From assembly GCF_032884065.1 (NCBI RefSeq), contig NW_027062616.1, positions 558,001-622,000 on the forward strand: a DNA stretch of 64,000 nucleotides, in the 5' to 3' direction. The position numbers were made by a program, and so were the translations under genes. Source of the DNA: Artemia franciscana (Eukaryota; Arthropoda; Branchiopoda; Anostraca; Artemiidae). Below the pieces are notes generated by a model. It saw only the letters and a list, made by a program, of their open reading frames with translations. It was not told the origin of the DNA and did not search any database. Position 1 is the first letter of the stretch. Each line of letters starts with the position of its first letter. This document shows, one piece after another, positions 1 through 10,830 of the stretch.

Positions 1-564
1 AACATGTTCAAAATTGAAACACCATTTTGGATGATTATTGCTGGCCCATCGACGTCGGAAAAAAGTGTTTTCATATCTAAATTAATTCAAGAAAACGAAA
101 AAGTATTTGAGAAGCCTCCAAGAGAAACTTACTATTGTTATCGGTCATGGCAGACAATATGTCATGAAATAAAAGAAGAAATGTCATATGTCCATTTTAT
201 TTAGAACTTCGAGATTCTTGAGAAGCTCAGGCCAAATTCCTTAATGATTTTTTACGACCTTGCAACGCACATAGAAAAGCACTCTGAAAAGTAGTTGGAT
301 TTATGGACAGTCGGATCCCATCATATGAACATTTCAGTGATATTAGTATTACACAATTTTTTTCAACAAACAAACAGTATTCGAACAATGAGTTTAAATA
401 CAAATATATTTGTATTATTTCAGCAAACTTGGGGTCAATCCTCTATTACAACTTTAGGGAAACAAATGTTCCCAGGGTATGCTCGCCATTTATTGGACAG
501 TTATAAAATGGCAACCGATGAACTTTTGGGATGCTTATTTATGAATTTGAATAGCAAGGATTGA
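1..564 (+). pseudogene. Polinton DNA-packaging ATPase fragment
   Basis: The family (FtsK/HerA, A32-like) pumps DNA into capsids. The left piece, from the start of the window to 204, has a Walker-A-like stretch reading AGPSTSEKS, in which the glycine expected before lysine is replaced. About 60 codons later SLMIFYDLA resembles Walker B. After an in-frame stop near 292 comes a third conserved block (GSHHMNISVIL, then LNTNIFVLFQQ and QMFPGYARHLLDSYK), which matches the C-terminal half of Polinton ATPases. The changed P-loop and several stops make this a pseudogene. The 5' end may be cut by the window edge. Family assignment rests on recognised motifs, not a search. Confidence 0.75.
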
Positions 565-649
565 TATCGTACTAACAAGTAACATTCTCGAAAAAGAAGA
601 AACTCTGTATCTACCACACCCATTGAAATTGTGACACTAGTCTAGAAGA

Positions 650-1041
650 TGGAAAGAATGAAGCAACTTCATTCTTTTGTAGAGATTTTAGCTAAAGCTA
701 AACTCAAGCTAAGACGTGCTTTATTACAGAATTTGAACAAGGATATTGTGAAAGCATTTTCAGACCTTTGTTTAAATATCACCAATTCAAACATTTCGAT
801 GCCATTATGTTAAAAGAAACAGTGCAGTCAACATTGTAAAATTATCCGTGATTTATCAGTTAAAAAGAAGAATCTTAAACAGAAGCCCCGGAAATTAATG
901 CAACAAGGAAGTGGCTTTTTTGTTTTATTTTTACCAATTATTGGGAGTTTAATTGGATCTCTACTTACCAGAAATGGCAGCAGTTCAACCGTACAAGCTC
1001 ATTCCACTGGAGACATCTATACAGCCAAGGCACCACTTTGA
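650..1041 (+). pseudogene. Small basic Polinton ORF with hydrophobic tail (pX-like)
   Basis: In one frame the sequence reads a basic helical stretch (ILAKAKLKLRRALLQ), then a segment around 855-890 rich in lysine and arginine, then a hydrophobic run (SGFFVLFLPIIGSLIGSLL) and a serine-rich tail ending at the stop at 1039-1041. This basic-helix plus glycine/hydrophobic layout is typical of a small gene found beside Polinton integrases in invertebrates and is sometimes compared with adenovirus core peptides. One in-frame stop lies at 811-813. Its molecular role is unknown. The 3' end is repeated at 1665-1751 by the tandem duplication. Confidence 0.55.
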
Positions 1042-1166
1042 ATAAGAGATAGCTGATATCTTGAATAATGATTCCATTTCTAACTCTGAAAAATTACTTT
1101 TATTTCAATCTGCAATGTCTCACCTTCAAAAGTACCCAAGTGATATGACAAAACCAATTAAAGTGG

Positions 1167-1751
1167 ATGACCGCGTTAAATCAGAATCTGGGTCCGTACG
1201 TTTTGCTGGTAAATCAAAATCACGGTCCAGGTAAGGCAGAACCTTTTTCACCGCAGACGAGCGCGCAACAATATGAAGGTCCTTATGAGAAGCTTTCTGT
1301 ATCCTACCGACAGTCTGCAGAATTATTATATCCTCACTTGCATGAACTGAATGGATTTGAAAATGAACATCGATTTAACGATATAAAAATTAACGATAAG
1401 CTCTATAATGCAACAGATTTATTAACGGACCTGGTTTCAAATAAGAAGTCACAACATGCTATTGATTCAAACATTTTAAACTTGTCGGCTGACAGCAATT
1501 TCCCGCTCAGTCTAATCAGAAATGAACGCATTTTAAAATACATGCAAAATTTGAGAAGAATCAGTTCAGAACAAGTCACTGAAAGTGGTGGATCTTTTGC
1601 GAGTGTCAACTACACAGTTCTCGAGTCACCAAGGCAGCCACCAATCAAATCAGGAAAACAATCAGGATCTCTACTTACCAGAAATGGCAGTAGTTCAACC
1701 GTACAAGCTCATTCCACTGGAGACATCTATACAGCCAAGGCACCGCTTTAA
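1167..1751 (+). pseudogene. Polinton ORF of unknown role, copy 1, fused by duplication
   Basis: An open frame of 194 codons. Residues up to about 165 form the genuine ORF, with tyrosine/leucine-rich segments (LLYPHLHELNGF) and then FNDIKINDKLYNATDLLTDL and a stretch ending LKYMQNLRRIS. This resembles a protein usually encoded just before Polinton integrases. The last 29 codons are the tail of the small upstream ORF, joined in by the duplication break at about 1664. Function is unknown. Its second copy is split between 1948-2121 and 6121-6384. Confidence 0.5.
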
Positions 1752-1929
1752 ATATGAGATAGCTGATATCTTGAATAATGATTCCATGTCTAACTCTGAA
1801 AAATTACTTTTATTTCAATCTGCAATGTCTCACCTTCAAAAGTATCCAAGTGATATGACAAAACCAATTAAAGTGGATGTTGTTTCAAAATCTAGTCTAC
1901 CCTCAGAACAGCAACCCAGCGACCGCTAG
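1685..1929 (+). pseudogene. Small Polinton ORF, copy 2
   Basis: Starting near the methionine at 1685 this frame reads a short protein with a proline-rich start, then YEIADILNNDSMSNSEKLLL and a C-terminal stretch ending at a stop at 1927-1929. The pattern of an amphipathic segment ending in isoleucine-leucine followed by EKLLLFQSAM is typical of a small ORF that overlaps the pX-like gene in these elements. Copy 1 (about 975-1190) has stops and a 67-base deletion. Role unknown; possibly structural. Confidence 0.45.
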
Positions 1930-2121
1930 CATCAAGACGGGACCCAACCGCGCTAAATCAGAATCTGGGTCCTTACGTTTCGCTGGTAAATCAAAATCAC
2001 GGTCCTGGTGCGGCAGAACCTTTTTCACCGCAGACGAGCGTGCAACAGTATGAAGGTCCTTTTGAGAAGCTTTCTGTATCCTACCGAGTGTCTGCAGAAT
2101 TTTTATATCCTCACTTGCATG

Positions 2122-5100
2122 TTTTGGCCCCCCCTTAAGGTTTTCTGAAATGGCGCCACTGTAGACCCATTCCTAAAAGTTTCGTTTTCCTAACCTAAAC
2201 CTTTTTCAAGATAATACAAATTTATCTAAACTAGAATTTTTCCAAACAGAAGTTTAACCTCATGATTTTTATTAACATATTGTTCAGGCTAGCCTTTGCA
2301 ATCCCTACAAATTTTGACTCTTCACAATAAAGTACTATTTAAGGCTTAGCCTAACAAAAGAAAGTAGGACCTTGTCCCAGTGGGGCCCATAATAGAAACT
2401 GGGAAACCCTCCCCTGGGGGTCATAATTTCAGGTGGAGGAGGAAGAAGGCCCCTCAAATGTACACTCAGCAGGGCCAACTGCCGTGTTCACGCGTCAGAT
2501 GAGTTACAAACCTTCTCCCAGTAATGGGTTAAATTGCATGGTGAAGCAGAACACCATCGTGGGAGGATCCTCTATAGGAGGACAACTGCGGCAGGGCGTA
2601 AGATCCAGATTTATGGACAACGGCCTCTGTAAAGGGCTGCCTCGACCCTTTCGGGGTACCTGCAAGACTGGGAAACTTGCGGTCAATTTTTCCCACTTGA
2701 GGAGTGGCGCCCCTCGAGGAAATTATAGCCTAGTAAACAACACAGCACTCGTACGGGATTCTGATTATTGGATAATTTTCTGGGCTTGGTTTGTTTTGAT
2801 GGGCGTTTTCGGGCTGAAAAACCTCTTCCTAGCTAATTTATCTACTATGGGCTGCCTCCCCGTAGTAGCATAATATTTGTAGGCATGAATATATAATGAG
2901 TCGGAGGTAATAGGCTTGGGACTGTCTGTGCAGGATTTCGACTCTTGTTGATAGAAGAGCATCGCCAAGTGCTGAAAACCATGTTGTGACCAAGATGGGC
3001 CCAGGATTGCACAAAGCCTCCAACTTACTGGAGGTCCCAGGGACTTCTTGCTGTCCGGTTCTAAGCCGGCTTAAGCGCTTCGGTGTAGACTTGAGAAGAT
3101 ATGTTGGTCCCCATCCTGCACTGGTATCCGGGATCACTGCTTTTCTTGAGGCCAAAATAATTTCAAAGATTTAAAGAACATGAAAATTGGAACTTGGAAT
3201 GTTACGACGTTAAAAAATGACTATCGCATCGACATTTTGACTGACGAATTCAGACGGTTTGAACTGGATTTATTAGGAGTTTCAGAAACTCATATCCCAG
3301 GGGTAGGAAGCATGAAATTAGGTGACATAGAATTTGTTTACTCAGGAAGGAAGGATGGGGTATATAGACAGGGAGTAGGGCTCATGATGAATAAGGAAGC
3401 TGCTAAGTCTTGTTTAGGCTGGGAAGGTATTAATAATAGAATACTAATTGCTCATTTTATGACTAAAAAGTTTAGGGTATCAGTTATAGTAGTATATGCC
3501 CCCATTGAACCAACTGATGGAGATACTAGTGACTCAGATGAATTTTACTTACAGTTACAGGAGCAAACAGACAGGGTACCAGGTATAAATATGGTGTTTT
3601 TGCTAGGAGATTTTAATGCCCAGGTTGGTAGAAATAGGGATAGATGGTATCCTAGCCTAGGTAATTTTGGTGTAGGAAAAGAAAACAGTAATGGCTATAG
3701 GCTTTTGCAATTTTGTAGGTATAACAACCTAGTTATAACCAATACGGTGTTTGGTCACAAAATGGCCCATAAGTTGACATGGTATTCACGTGATGGTAAG
3801 ACAGCAAACCTTATTGATTATGTTATTGTAAACAGAAGACTAGCAGGATCAATACAAGATACTAGGGTGTATAGGAGTGCCGTTATTGATGTTAAAAGTA
3901 AAGATCACCATCTAGTAGTGTCTAAGGTTAATTTAAAGCTGAAATTTCGGAAGAGTAACTCCCCCCCGGGAAGTTATGATGTTGGTAGACTTCAGGATGA
4001 AAATTTGAGAAAAAAATTCCAGGAACAGTTGAGTACTAAACTTGAGGGGTTAAAATTTGACAATGTGGAAGATGGATGGAATAATTTCAGAAAAACAATT
4101 TGTGAAGTTGCTGATGGTGTCCTAGGGAAGAGTGCTAAGACAGCAACTAGGAATATTAGTGAAAAAGCTTTAGGTTTAATAGAGAGTAGAAGGGGTTTGT
4201 ATAAGAATTATCTGAGCGATAGGTCGTATGAAAACAAAAGGAATGTAAAGAAAGTGGAGAAAGCATTAAAATATGAACTAAGGAGATGTGAAATGGAGGC
4301 GATGGATAAAATTGCTGAGGATCTGGAAGATGCGGCTAGACGGCATAATAGTAAAATATTATACTGGCATGTTAATAAATTGAAAGGGAGTAGCCGATCC
4401 GGACTAGTCCCAATTAAAGATAGAAATGGGGTCACAATTAGTGATAAGGAAAAAGTTAAAGAAAGATGGGTGGAACATTTTGAGAATGTGCTAAACCGAG
4501 ATACAGTTGCAGGAAAAGATATAGATGAAAATGAAAAAGTTTGTGATACCTTGGATGTGAAGGAAGATTTGTTTAGTGAGGAAGAATTAGCGACAGTACT
4601 AGAAGGATTAAAAAATAATAAGGCCCCAGGTGCTGATAGTATGATTAATGAGTTCCTTAAATATGGTGGCTCTGAGGTTAGGAATAAGCTACTGAAGATT
4701 ATGAACATGATTTTTGAAAAAGGGGAAGTACCCAATGATTTTAGGAAAACCTTAATTAAACCACTGTATAAGAAAGGTGACAAGAGTGAATGTCGGAATT
4801 ATCGAGGCATTAGTCTGGTCTCTGTAGGTAGCAAATTACTGAGTAATATGATTCTTTTTAGACTGAGACATGTTGTAGACAAAGTTTTAAGGGAAGAACA
4901 ATGCGGTTTTAGAAAAGGTAGAGGATGTGTCGACCATGTTTTCACTCTTAGGTTAATAATTGAGAAGTCCCTTCGTTGTCAAACACCTTTGGTCCTTAGT
5001 TTTATCGATTATGAGCAAGCTTTCGATTCTGTTGATAGAACAGCGTTAACAAAGGTCTTATCGTTATATGGTATACCAGAAAAATACATTAAAGTGATTT

Positions 5101-6120
5101 GCGCTATGTACGAGAATAATACTGCTGCGGTTAAGGTAGGAAATGAGGTTAGCAACTGGTTTTGTATTAAATCAGGAGTTAAGCAGGGTTGTGTTCTATC
5201 CCCCTTTATATGGATCATTTTGATGGACTTCGTCTTAAGGAGCACAGGAAAGGCAATTGGAGACCATGGAATCAAATGGGGAGGAAGAACGCTCCTGGAC
5301 TTAGATTATGCTGATGATTTAAGCATATTAGATGAAAGTGTGAGCAAAATGAATGAATTTTTAGAGGTTTTACGAGTTCAGGGTGCTAAAATAGGCTTGA
5401 AAATTAATGTTAAGAAGACTAAGTCACTAAGGTTAGGAATAAGTGAAGATGAACAGGTGACCTTAGGTAACGAAAAGATTGATCAGGTTGGGAGCTTCAG
5501 TTACCTTGGTAGTATTATTAGTAAAGATGGTGGGAGCAGTGAAGATGTTAAAAGTAGAATAGCTAAAGCTCAGGGTGTTTTTTCACAGTTAAAAAAAGTT
5601 TGGAAGAATAGAAAGATAAGCCTACAAACCAAGATTAGAATATTGGAAGCTGCAGTGATGACAGTGGTCAAATATGGCTCTGAAGCATGGACACTCCGAA
5701 AAGCAGATGAAAATTTACTAGATGTTTTCCAGAGAAATTGCCTACGGATTGTTCTGGGTACCCGGCTGACTGACCGTATTTCAAACAGTAAATTGTACGA
5801 AAAGTGTGGTTCAATCCCGCTTTCTGGGGCTATAATGAAAGAAAGGTTGAGATGGCTAGGCCACGTTCTACGGATGAAGGATGACAGATTACCGAAGATT
5901 GTCCTTTTTGGCCAACCGTCTGGGGCTACACGGAAAGCAGGTCGTCCTTGTCTGGGTTGGGAGGATGTCATAAATAAGGATTTAAAGGAAATGGGAACTT
6001 CCTGGGAGGGTGTAAAGAGGGAGGCTTTAAATAGATTAGGTTGGAGGAGGAGCGTGCGTAGCTGTGTTGGCCTCAGGCGGCTTGGTGCTGCAGTGAGTTA
6101 TTAGTAGTAGTAATAGTAGT
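2122..6120 (+). mobile_element. RTE-type non-LTR retrotransposon (LINE), near full length
   Basis: Inserted in copy 2 of the Polinton duplication. The left junction is after cttgcatg (2121) and the right junction is before ctataatg (6121). Comparison with uninterrupted copy 1 shows that 1345-1402 (58 bases) is missing at the insertion, so the target was deleted rather than duplicated. About 1.06 kb precedes the main ORF; it holds a 146-codon open frame (2433-2873) that I do not recognise and do not count as a gene. The element ends in a short (TAG)n-type tail (6101-6120), as RTE-clade elements do. Confidence 0.85.
3180..6104 (+). CDS. RTE-like endonuclease-reverse transcriptase, intact ORF
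   Basis: 974 aa, uninterrupted. The N-terminal third is an apurinic-type endonuclease that nicks the target: GTWNVTTLK near residue 4, LGVSETHI near 33, GDFNAQVG near 142, IDYVIVNRR near 213 and SKDHHLVVSK near 240. The central reverse transcriptase has NYRGISLVS near 539, SFIDYEQAFDSVD near 606 (motif A), GVKQGCVLSP near 664 (motif B) and DYADDLSILD near 707 (catalytic YADD). The C-terminal part has RLRWLGHVLRM and GRPCLGWEDVI, a block typical of RTE-like proteins. No RNase H is seen. Single-ORF length fits the RTE clade (about 1000 aa). The start at 3180 lies just before the endonuclease motif. The open frame suggests a young, perhaps competent copy. Confidence 0.9.
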   Translation: MKIGTWNVTTLKNDYRIDILTDEFRRFELDLLGVSETHIPGVGSMKLGDIEFVYSGRKDGVYRQGVGLMMNKEAAKSCLGWEGINNRILIAHFMTKKFRVSVIVVYAPIEPTDGDTSDSDEFYLQLQEQTDRVPGINMVFLLGDFNAQVGRNRDRWYPSLGNFGVGKENSNGYRLLQFCRYNNLVITNTVFGHKMAHKLTWYSRDGKTANLIDYVIVNRRLAGSIQDTRVYRSAVIDVKSKDHHLVVSKVNLKLKFRKSNSPPGSYDVGRLQDENLRKKFQEQLSTKLEGLKFDNVEDGWNNFRKTICEVADGVLGKSAKTATRNISEKALGLIESRRGLYKNYLSDRSYENKRNVKKVEKALKYELRRCEMEAMDKIAEDLEDAARRHNSKILYWHVNKLKGSSRSGLVPIKDRNGVTISDKEKVKERWVEHFENVLNRDTVAGKDIDENEKVCDTLDVKEDLFSEEELATVLEGLKNNKAPGADSMINEFLKYGGSEVRNKLLKIMNMIFEKGEVPNDFRKTLIKPLYKKGDKSECRNYRGISLVSVGSKLLSNMILFRLRHVVDKVLREEQCGFRKGRGCVDHVFTLRLIIEKSLRCQTPLVLSFIDYEQAFDSVDRTALTKVLSLYGIPEKYIKVICAMYENNTAAVKVGNEVSNWFCIKSGVKQGCVLSPFIWIILMDFVLRSTGKAIGDHGIKWGGRTLLDLDYADDLSILDESVSKMNEFLEVLRVQGAKIGLKINVKKTKSLRLGISEDEQVTLGNEKIDQVGSFSYLGSIISKDGGSSEDVKSRIAKAQGVFSQLKKVWKNRKISLQTKIRILEAAVMTVVKYGSEAWTLRKADENLLDVFQRNCLRIVLGTRLTDRISNSKLYEKCGSIPLSGAIMKERLRWLGHVLRMKDDRLPKIVLFGQPSGATRKAGRPCLGWEDVINKDLKEMGTSWEGVKREALNRLGWRRSVRSCVGLRRLGAAVSY

Positions 6121-6384
6121 CTATAATGCAACAGATTTATTAACGGACCTGGTTTCAAATAGGAAGTCACGACATGCTATTGATTCAAACATTTTAAACT
6201 TTTCGGCTGACAGCAATTTCCCGCTCAGTCTAATCAGAAATAAACGCATTTTAAAATACATGCAAAATTTGAGAAGAATCAGTTCAGAACAAGTCACTGA
6301 AAGTGGTGGATCTTTTGCGAGTGTCAACGATACAGTTCTCGAGTCACCAAGGCAGTCACCAATCAAATCAGGAAAACGATTCTA
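6121..6384 (+). pseudogene. Right part of Polinton unknown ORF, copy 2
   Basis: Near-identical to 1403-1660 and continuing the ORF interrupted by the LINE at 2121. It reads on past the point where copy 1 is cut by the duplication break and reaches a stop near 6382, then leads through a serine/arginine-rich stretch toward the integrase. Differences from copy 1 are a few substitutions, so the duplication is older than the LINE insertion but not ancient. Confidence 0.6.
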
Positions 6385-6469
6385 GACTGGTACTTCTAGA
6401 AGCCACTATCGACGACCACCAAAAAGCCCAACACAGATTTCGTTACTAAGGAAATGGCAAAAAATTTAA

Positions 6470-7500
6470 AGTAAGCTTATGAAAATATTGGGAAGTTTAG
6501 CATTGTTTCCTCTCCACGGCGTCTTGCATTGGCTGCAAATATATCTCAGTAAGAAGCTCAAAAGTTTTTGGAGAAGCAAGAGTCCTACACTTTGCATAGG
6601 AGAGCTGTTAGACCAAAACATTGTAGAAAAACTATAGCACTCTACCCCTTTGAGATTGCTCAAGCAGATTTAATGAGTTTGGATGGATCTTATGCCAAGC
6701 ATAATGCACCGTACAAGTTATTACTGGTCATTATTGATGTTTGTTCACGCAAAATTTTTGTGAAGCCATTGAAAAGAAAACTTGGAAGTGAAGTTTCAAA
6801 ATAGTTGGAGCAAGTGTTTTCTGAACAGACATTTAAAAAGATTCACACAGATAGAGGAAAGGAATTTTTGAATCCGAGTGTGAAAAAGACTCTTGAAAAG
6901 TATCAAACTGAACTCGTGAACTCGTATCATACCCATAGTCATCTGAAAGCTATAATAGTTGAAAGAAGCATACGCACATTTGGTTCTCATTTAAGTGCAT
7001 TTTGAACTCATTTTAAAACATTTTCTTTTGTACCAAGACTTGACTTGATTGTTTCTCAGTATAATAATTCACCACATCGTAGCATTGGAAATTTAGCACC
7101 GAATCAAGTAACTTGCAAAATACACCTTATATTTTGACTATGTATGGAAAAAATAAAAGCAAGCAGAAAAAGTTTAGGAATCAATTACAAGTTGGAAATT
7201 TTTTTTAGAATTTCATGTGGTAAAGGAATCTTTCAGAAAGGACAGTTTTTTTTTAGCCAAGAAATTTTTCCAATTGCTAGCGTTCAATCCACGGATCCAG
7301 TAACTCTTATACTAGTGGATTCGCCAGATGAGTCTGTTCTTGGATGTTTTATCAGAGTGGACTACAAAAAATTCAAGAGCCCGATGAATACGTTATAGAT
7401 AAAGTACTTTAACGGCGAACATATCGTGGAGTTAAACAGTTGCTTGTCAGTTGGCTAGGATACCCCACCTCTTTCAACACTTGGATAAACGCAGATCAAG
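6470..7500 (+). pseudogene. Polinton integrase with chromodomain-like tail, broken
   Basis: Retroviral-type (rve, DDE) integrase of the Polinton class. Visible blocks are EKQESYTLHRRAVR near 6568; ADLMSLDGSYAKHNAPYKLL (first catalytic Asp) near 6665; LLVIIDVCSRKIFVKPLK near 6722; KIHTDRGKEFLN (second Asp) near 6838; and VERSIRTFGSHL near 6958 (third acidic residue). A C-terminal beta-rich part (7144-7398) and then a chromodomain-like stretch (LLVSWLGYPTSFNTWI near 7440) follow. Stops lie near 6550, 6802, 7003, 7137, 7396 and 7414. The enzyme would have joined element ends to host DNA; it cannot be functional here. Confidence 0.8.
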
Positions 7501-7514
7501 CTAGAAATTTCGAT

Positions 7515-8010
7515 TGAATCCTTCTATATTTCATTTAGTTTGGACGTTCCAGACCCTGTTTATGATCCAAGAAACAAGATTGCAGATTTCCTGACAAAGC
7601 TTAACCCCCCAATTTTGCTTCAATGATCAAGATGAAAAGTAGCCCTAGTATCCCTCCATTTAACCAACTCTTTCGATTCTTTGAGACAAGACGAAGACTA
7701 TTTTTTCAAATTATTTCTATTTGTTGGTGATAGCAAAGACCCAAGCAAACGTCTAGGCACTAAAATAACGCTTCCAAAGAATAACCGGTACAATAAAATT
7801 CTGGAAATTATCAAAAACATGAATAATTTGGTTTATACTGACAAAGACTAGGTCAATTTTCACTATAACAAACTATACAATCGAGTCTATATATTTGGGC
7901 TAATAGTCGGCGAATCCTGCTATTTTAGTGATGGTTTGCGAGAAGTTCTTGGATACAAGCTCTTTACCTTGCTCCTCGATACCTTGCTCTTTATGCTAGT
8001 TTTCTTATTC
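7515..8010 (+). pseudogene. Polinton-associated ORF remnant downstream of integrase
   Basis: Pieces in overlapping frames read DPVYDPRNKIADFLTKLNPP, then a KVALVSLHL segment, then KILEIIKNMNNLVY and a stretch ending GLREVLGYKLF. The order (short beta segment ending in a proline-rich motif, then a VALxSL-type segment, then NFHYNKLYNRV) resembles a conserved protein of unknown role in many arthropod Polintons. Several stops and frame changes. Low-level resemblance only. Confidence 0.35.
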
Positions 8011-8029
8011 CTTTTAGAAAAGTTTTTTT

Positions 8030-8420
8030 TATCCTAATTAAATACCCTTTGTGTTTCAGGAGTCGCTCTTAAAAAGTTGAGACAAATAGTCAAAATCCCT
8101 CATATATGGAATAATTTTCCACTATTTTAATTTTAGGGCTACTCCTTACTTTCAGTTGAAATTTTTTTATTGAGTTTCTGAAAATTTTGCAATTAATGCC
8201 GGTAAATCTGGTCTTCCCTTCATGAAAAATTCACCTTGTTCACGGGAAACTTGTAATGGAAAAGTTCTCTCATGTAAACTACCCCTTCCCATAAAATTAC
8301 CTACAGACAATTCTATCCACTCTGAAAATCCCCACTTAAAATTTCATCCGGACGAATCCACTTGAAAAATTCTCCTTGTAGTGCTTTCATCTGAAAATGA
8401 CCTTTAATTTATTTTAAAAC
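8030..8420. repeat. Degenerate R1-family fragment
   Basis: Contains the recurring phrases ttcaggagtcgctcttaa and ggctactccttactttcagt, shared with the R1 copies at 14630, 19690, 55560 and 63430. No terminal sequence is preserved. It abuts the end of the Polinton remnant. Confidence 0.5.
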
Positions 8421-10830
8421 ACTTTGTTTGGTGAAGCTTTTAGCTGGGATTCTAACCTTTATAATGTTTTAATGGTCTTGAGAAAACCATAGAAAACAAT
8501 TAGAAGCGACCAAAGGAAACTGCTGATTAGACCTAAGATGAAACCGGGAGGAAAAAAAGCTTAAACGGCTACAAAATGGTTATTGAGTTGCGCTACTTTT
8601 CCCTATTAATGACACATTAATGTACTTTGCGTTAGCCTCCCTCAATGAGATCTGTATAGTGTCAGGGAAACATATGAACAAGCATTAAAACATGTTGATT
8701 AAGGAACTTTGATAGAAAGATAATAAGCAATAGCTATAAGAAAAATGTTTTATTTTGATAATTCATTACTATATTTAATTTTTCTTTGACATTATATCAT
8801 CTCAGAATGCGACAGTCCTTACTGTTTCGCTTAAATTATACTTTCCTAAATTTCAAATTAGTTGTATATTACGTTATCCAGAATAAAAATGATTTTCTGG
8901 TTTATGAGAATTCCTGTCTATATGCCCTTAAGCCAAAGTGCATTAGTAGAAAAAACAACAACAATAAACAGAACACTTAGATTATCACTTTACTGCTTAG
9001 TCTTTGTTGTCTGTGGGGTGTTTAAGAAACTTTCTGCAAAATAAAATGTACATTTTTGGGGGAGATGGTTTTGGTTTCGGCTAAAGCTCTGTCTTTGCAT
9101 AAGTACAAGTATATGAAAACTTCAGTAGTTTATATGTTTCAGCTAGTTATAGATTCGTTACATGGGCTAAGGAGTAATAGTATCTGTTCATGTGATTTTT
9201 TTACACTAATTCTGTTACAATTATTTTTTCTTAAAAAAGTCTATTCACTTGGGCTTAAATTCATTTTATTATTTAAATAGTTTTCATGGAAGTAGCGGAA
9301 AAATACTAAATGTTAGTCCATGTATAGAATTGGAAGAATATGTGAATCTCTAGTCAAGGTTTCTGGATGCCAAGTTGCAAGCAACTTTGATTCTGGAAAA
9401 GTCTTTTATACTATTAAGCAATTAATTAATAACAGGGCATGACATTGGGATTCAAAATGACCCTAAAATATTACTGGACAGAATGAATGAAGCAAGAAAT
9501 AATGCTTAATAATGGCTGTACGTTTCGAAGGATTGTAGTGTCAAACTATTCTCTGAAATTTTATAGCTTGCATGTTTTTTAATGATTTCTTTTGCTTAGC
9601 AGCCGCCTCTGATAAGTTAAAGAAGCTGTGGTGTTTCTTTTTTTTTGCCTTTTTATTATGTGTAAATCTCTATTCTAGTTTTGGCTCATTAGGTTAAAGA
9701 AAATGCTTCAAACGGGACAATCAAATTAGGTAATTATATGTACAAAATTAGTATATTTTTCATCTTGACAAAAGTAAATTTGTTCAATGAAAAAAGTTGG
9801 TTTCATGTTTTGTAGAGGCTGCCATCTATAATTTTTTTTTATATATATACTTTCTTGTATTGTATCAGATTAACGACGCTCCTTGACTACTAAGGTCCCT
9901 GCGTCGGCCCTGCAGTGCATTCCTGCAGCATGATTCGATCTCTGGGTCATATATATTTTCTTTATTTTTATTTTAAATTTTTTAAAACATATTCAGATTA
10001 CGAATCGTAGGTTGAAACAAAGAAATTCTGTCCATATATTTGGGTTTCAATTCTTGCCACATAATGGGAATCAAAAAGAAAATATATTTTTTATATCCCC
10101 AGTATTTAAATAAAACTTAGATCTGACAAAAAATTTGTAGTATTCCATAGAAATAGCCTATATGCCATACATTCTCAATTTAACTAACCTATTGTTCATA
10201 AGGTAATTCCAAATTAATATTTTTTTTTGGCTGCCAAATTAAATGTTCCAAAATACATGTTTAAAAAAACCAACAAAATATATAGTTTTTTGTCACGTAC
10301 TTAATGTCTCTTAATATTATTTCTTTAATTTAAAAAAATCAAATGGCTGCAACTAATTAGGCTAAGCAAACACCAATCTTTTTGAAATATTACTACTTCA
10401 ATCGAAATTTAATTCAATGGATTAAAATCAAGTTGTCGCAGGCATGCATCAAGCCATGAGTAATTGTAGAAAAAGCCAAGACAGATAGTCCGAGTTAGTG
10501 AGGGGCAAATGTGGGATAAGCCCTTTTTAGGATTGTATAAAAATGATGTCATTTCATTTGTTGATAGATAATTCTATCTATATTCCGCTCATACGTCGTT
10601 TTTAGGGTTAAAGAGCAATGATTGAGAAAGCGGCAGCCCCACTTATATTTTAAATGGCTTCTGTTTGTCTAAGTTTAAAACTTTTGTTTTTATTGATTGA
10701 CTTTCTGATTATTTTTCAAATTTTGACAAGAAATCCTTTCCTGTTTTCAGTGTAAAATTTGCCATAGAAATTTCTTCTTAATCTGCTTACCATAGAAATT
10801 ATTTCCACGGAAGGTCTTTATACCACCGAA
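8421..10830. other. Gene-free AT-rich stretch
   Basis: No convincing ORF, splice-consistent exon or known repeat. A short GC-richer block at about 9885-9960 (gcgtcggccctgcagtgcat, then gattcgatctctgggtca) could be the head of a tRNA-derived SINE: gattcgatctc loosely resembles a pol III B box. I could not find the matching A box with confidence. Confidence 0.4.

Larger units (their letters stand above)
955..2121 (+). repeat. Tandem duplication inside the Polinton
   Basis: Sequence from 955 on recurs from 1665 on, an offset of 710 bases. At about 1166 the offset changes to 777 because copy 1 has lost about 67 bases present in copy 2 (around 1877-1943). Copy 2 runs to 2121, where the LINE enters, and resumes at 6121, matching copy 1 from 1403. 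The junction at 1660-1665 fuses the end of the longer ORF to the hydrophobic tail of the small ORF, which made an artificial fusion ORF (1167-1751). Confidence 0.85.
1..8010 (+). mobile_element. Decayed Polinton/Maverick element (left end outside window)
   Basis: Same-strand remnants of a Polinton-type, virus-like DNA transposon, in order: FtsK/A32-like packaging ATPase, a small basic ORF with a hydrophobic tail, a small ORF, a longer unknown ORF, a retroviral-type integrase with chromodomain-like tail, and another Polinton-style ORF. All are broken by stops or frameshifts. Part is tandemly duplicated (955-2121) and an RTE LINE interrupts it at 2122-6120. No polymerase B, protease or capsid gene is seen, so they are lost or lie to the left. 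The right border near 8010 is only where recognisable coding remnants stop; I saw no terminal inverted repeat. Confidence 0.8.

Noticed and set aside
2433-2873. 146-codon ORF in the LINE 5' region as an ORF1
   Set aside because: No coiled coil, zinc knuckle or RNA-binding motif; RTE elements usually lack a standard ORF1.
4208-4783. 191-codon minus-strand ORF
   Set aside because: Shadow of the RTE reverse-transcriptase ORF.
9885-9970. tRNA gene
   Set aside because: Only a weak B-box-like string; no cloverleaf could be folded by eye.
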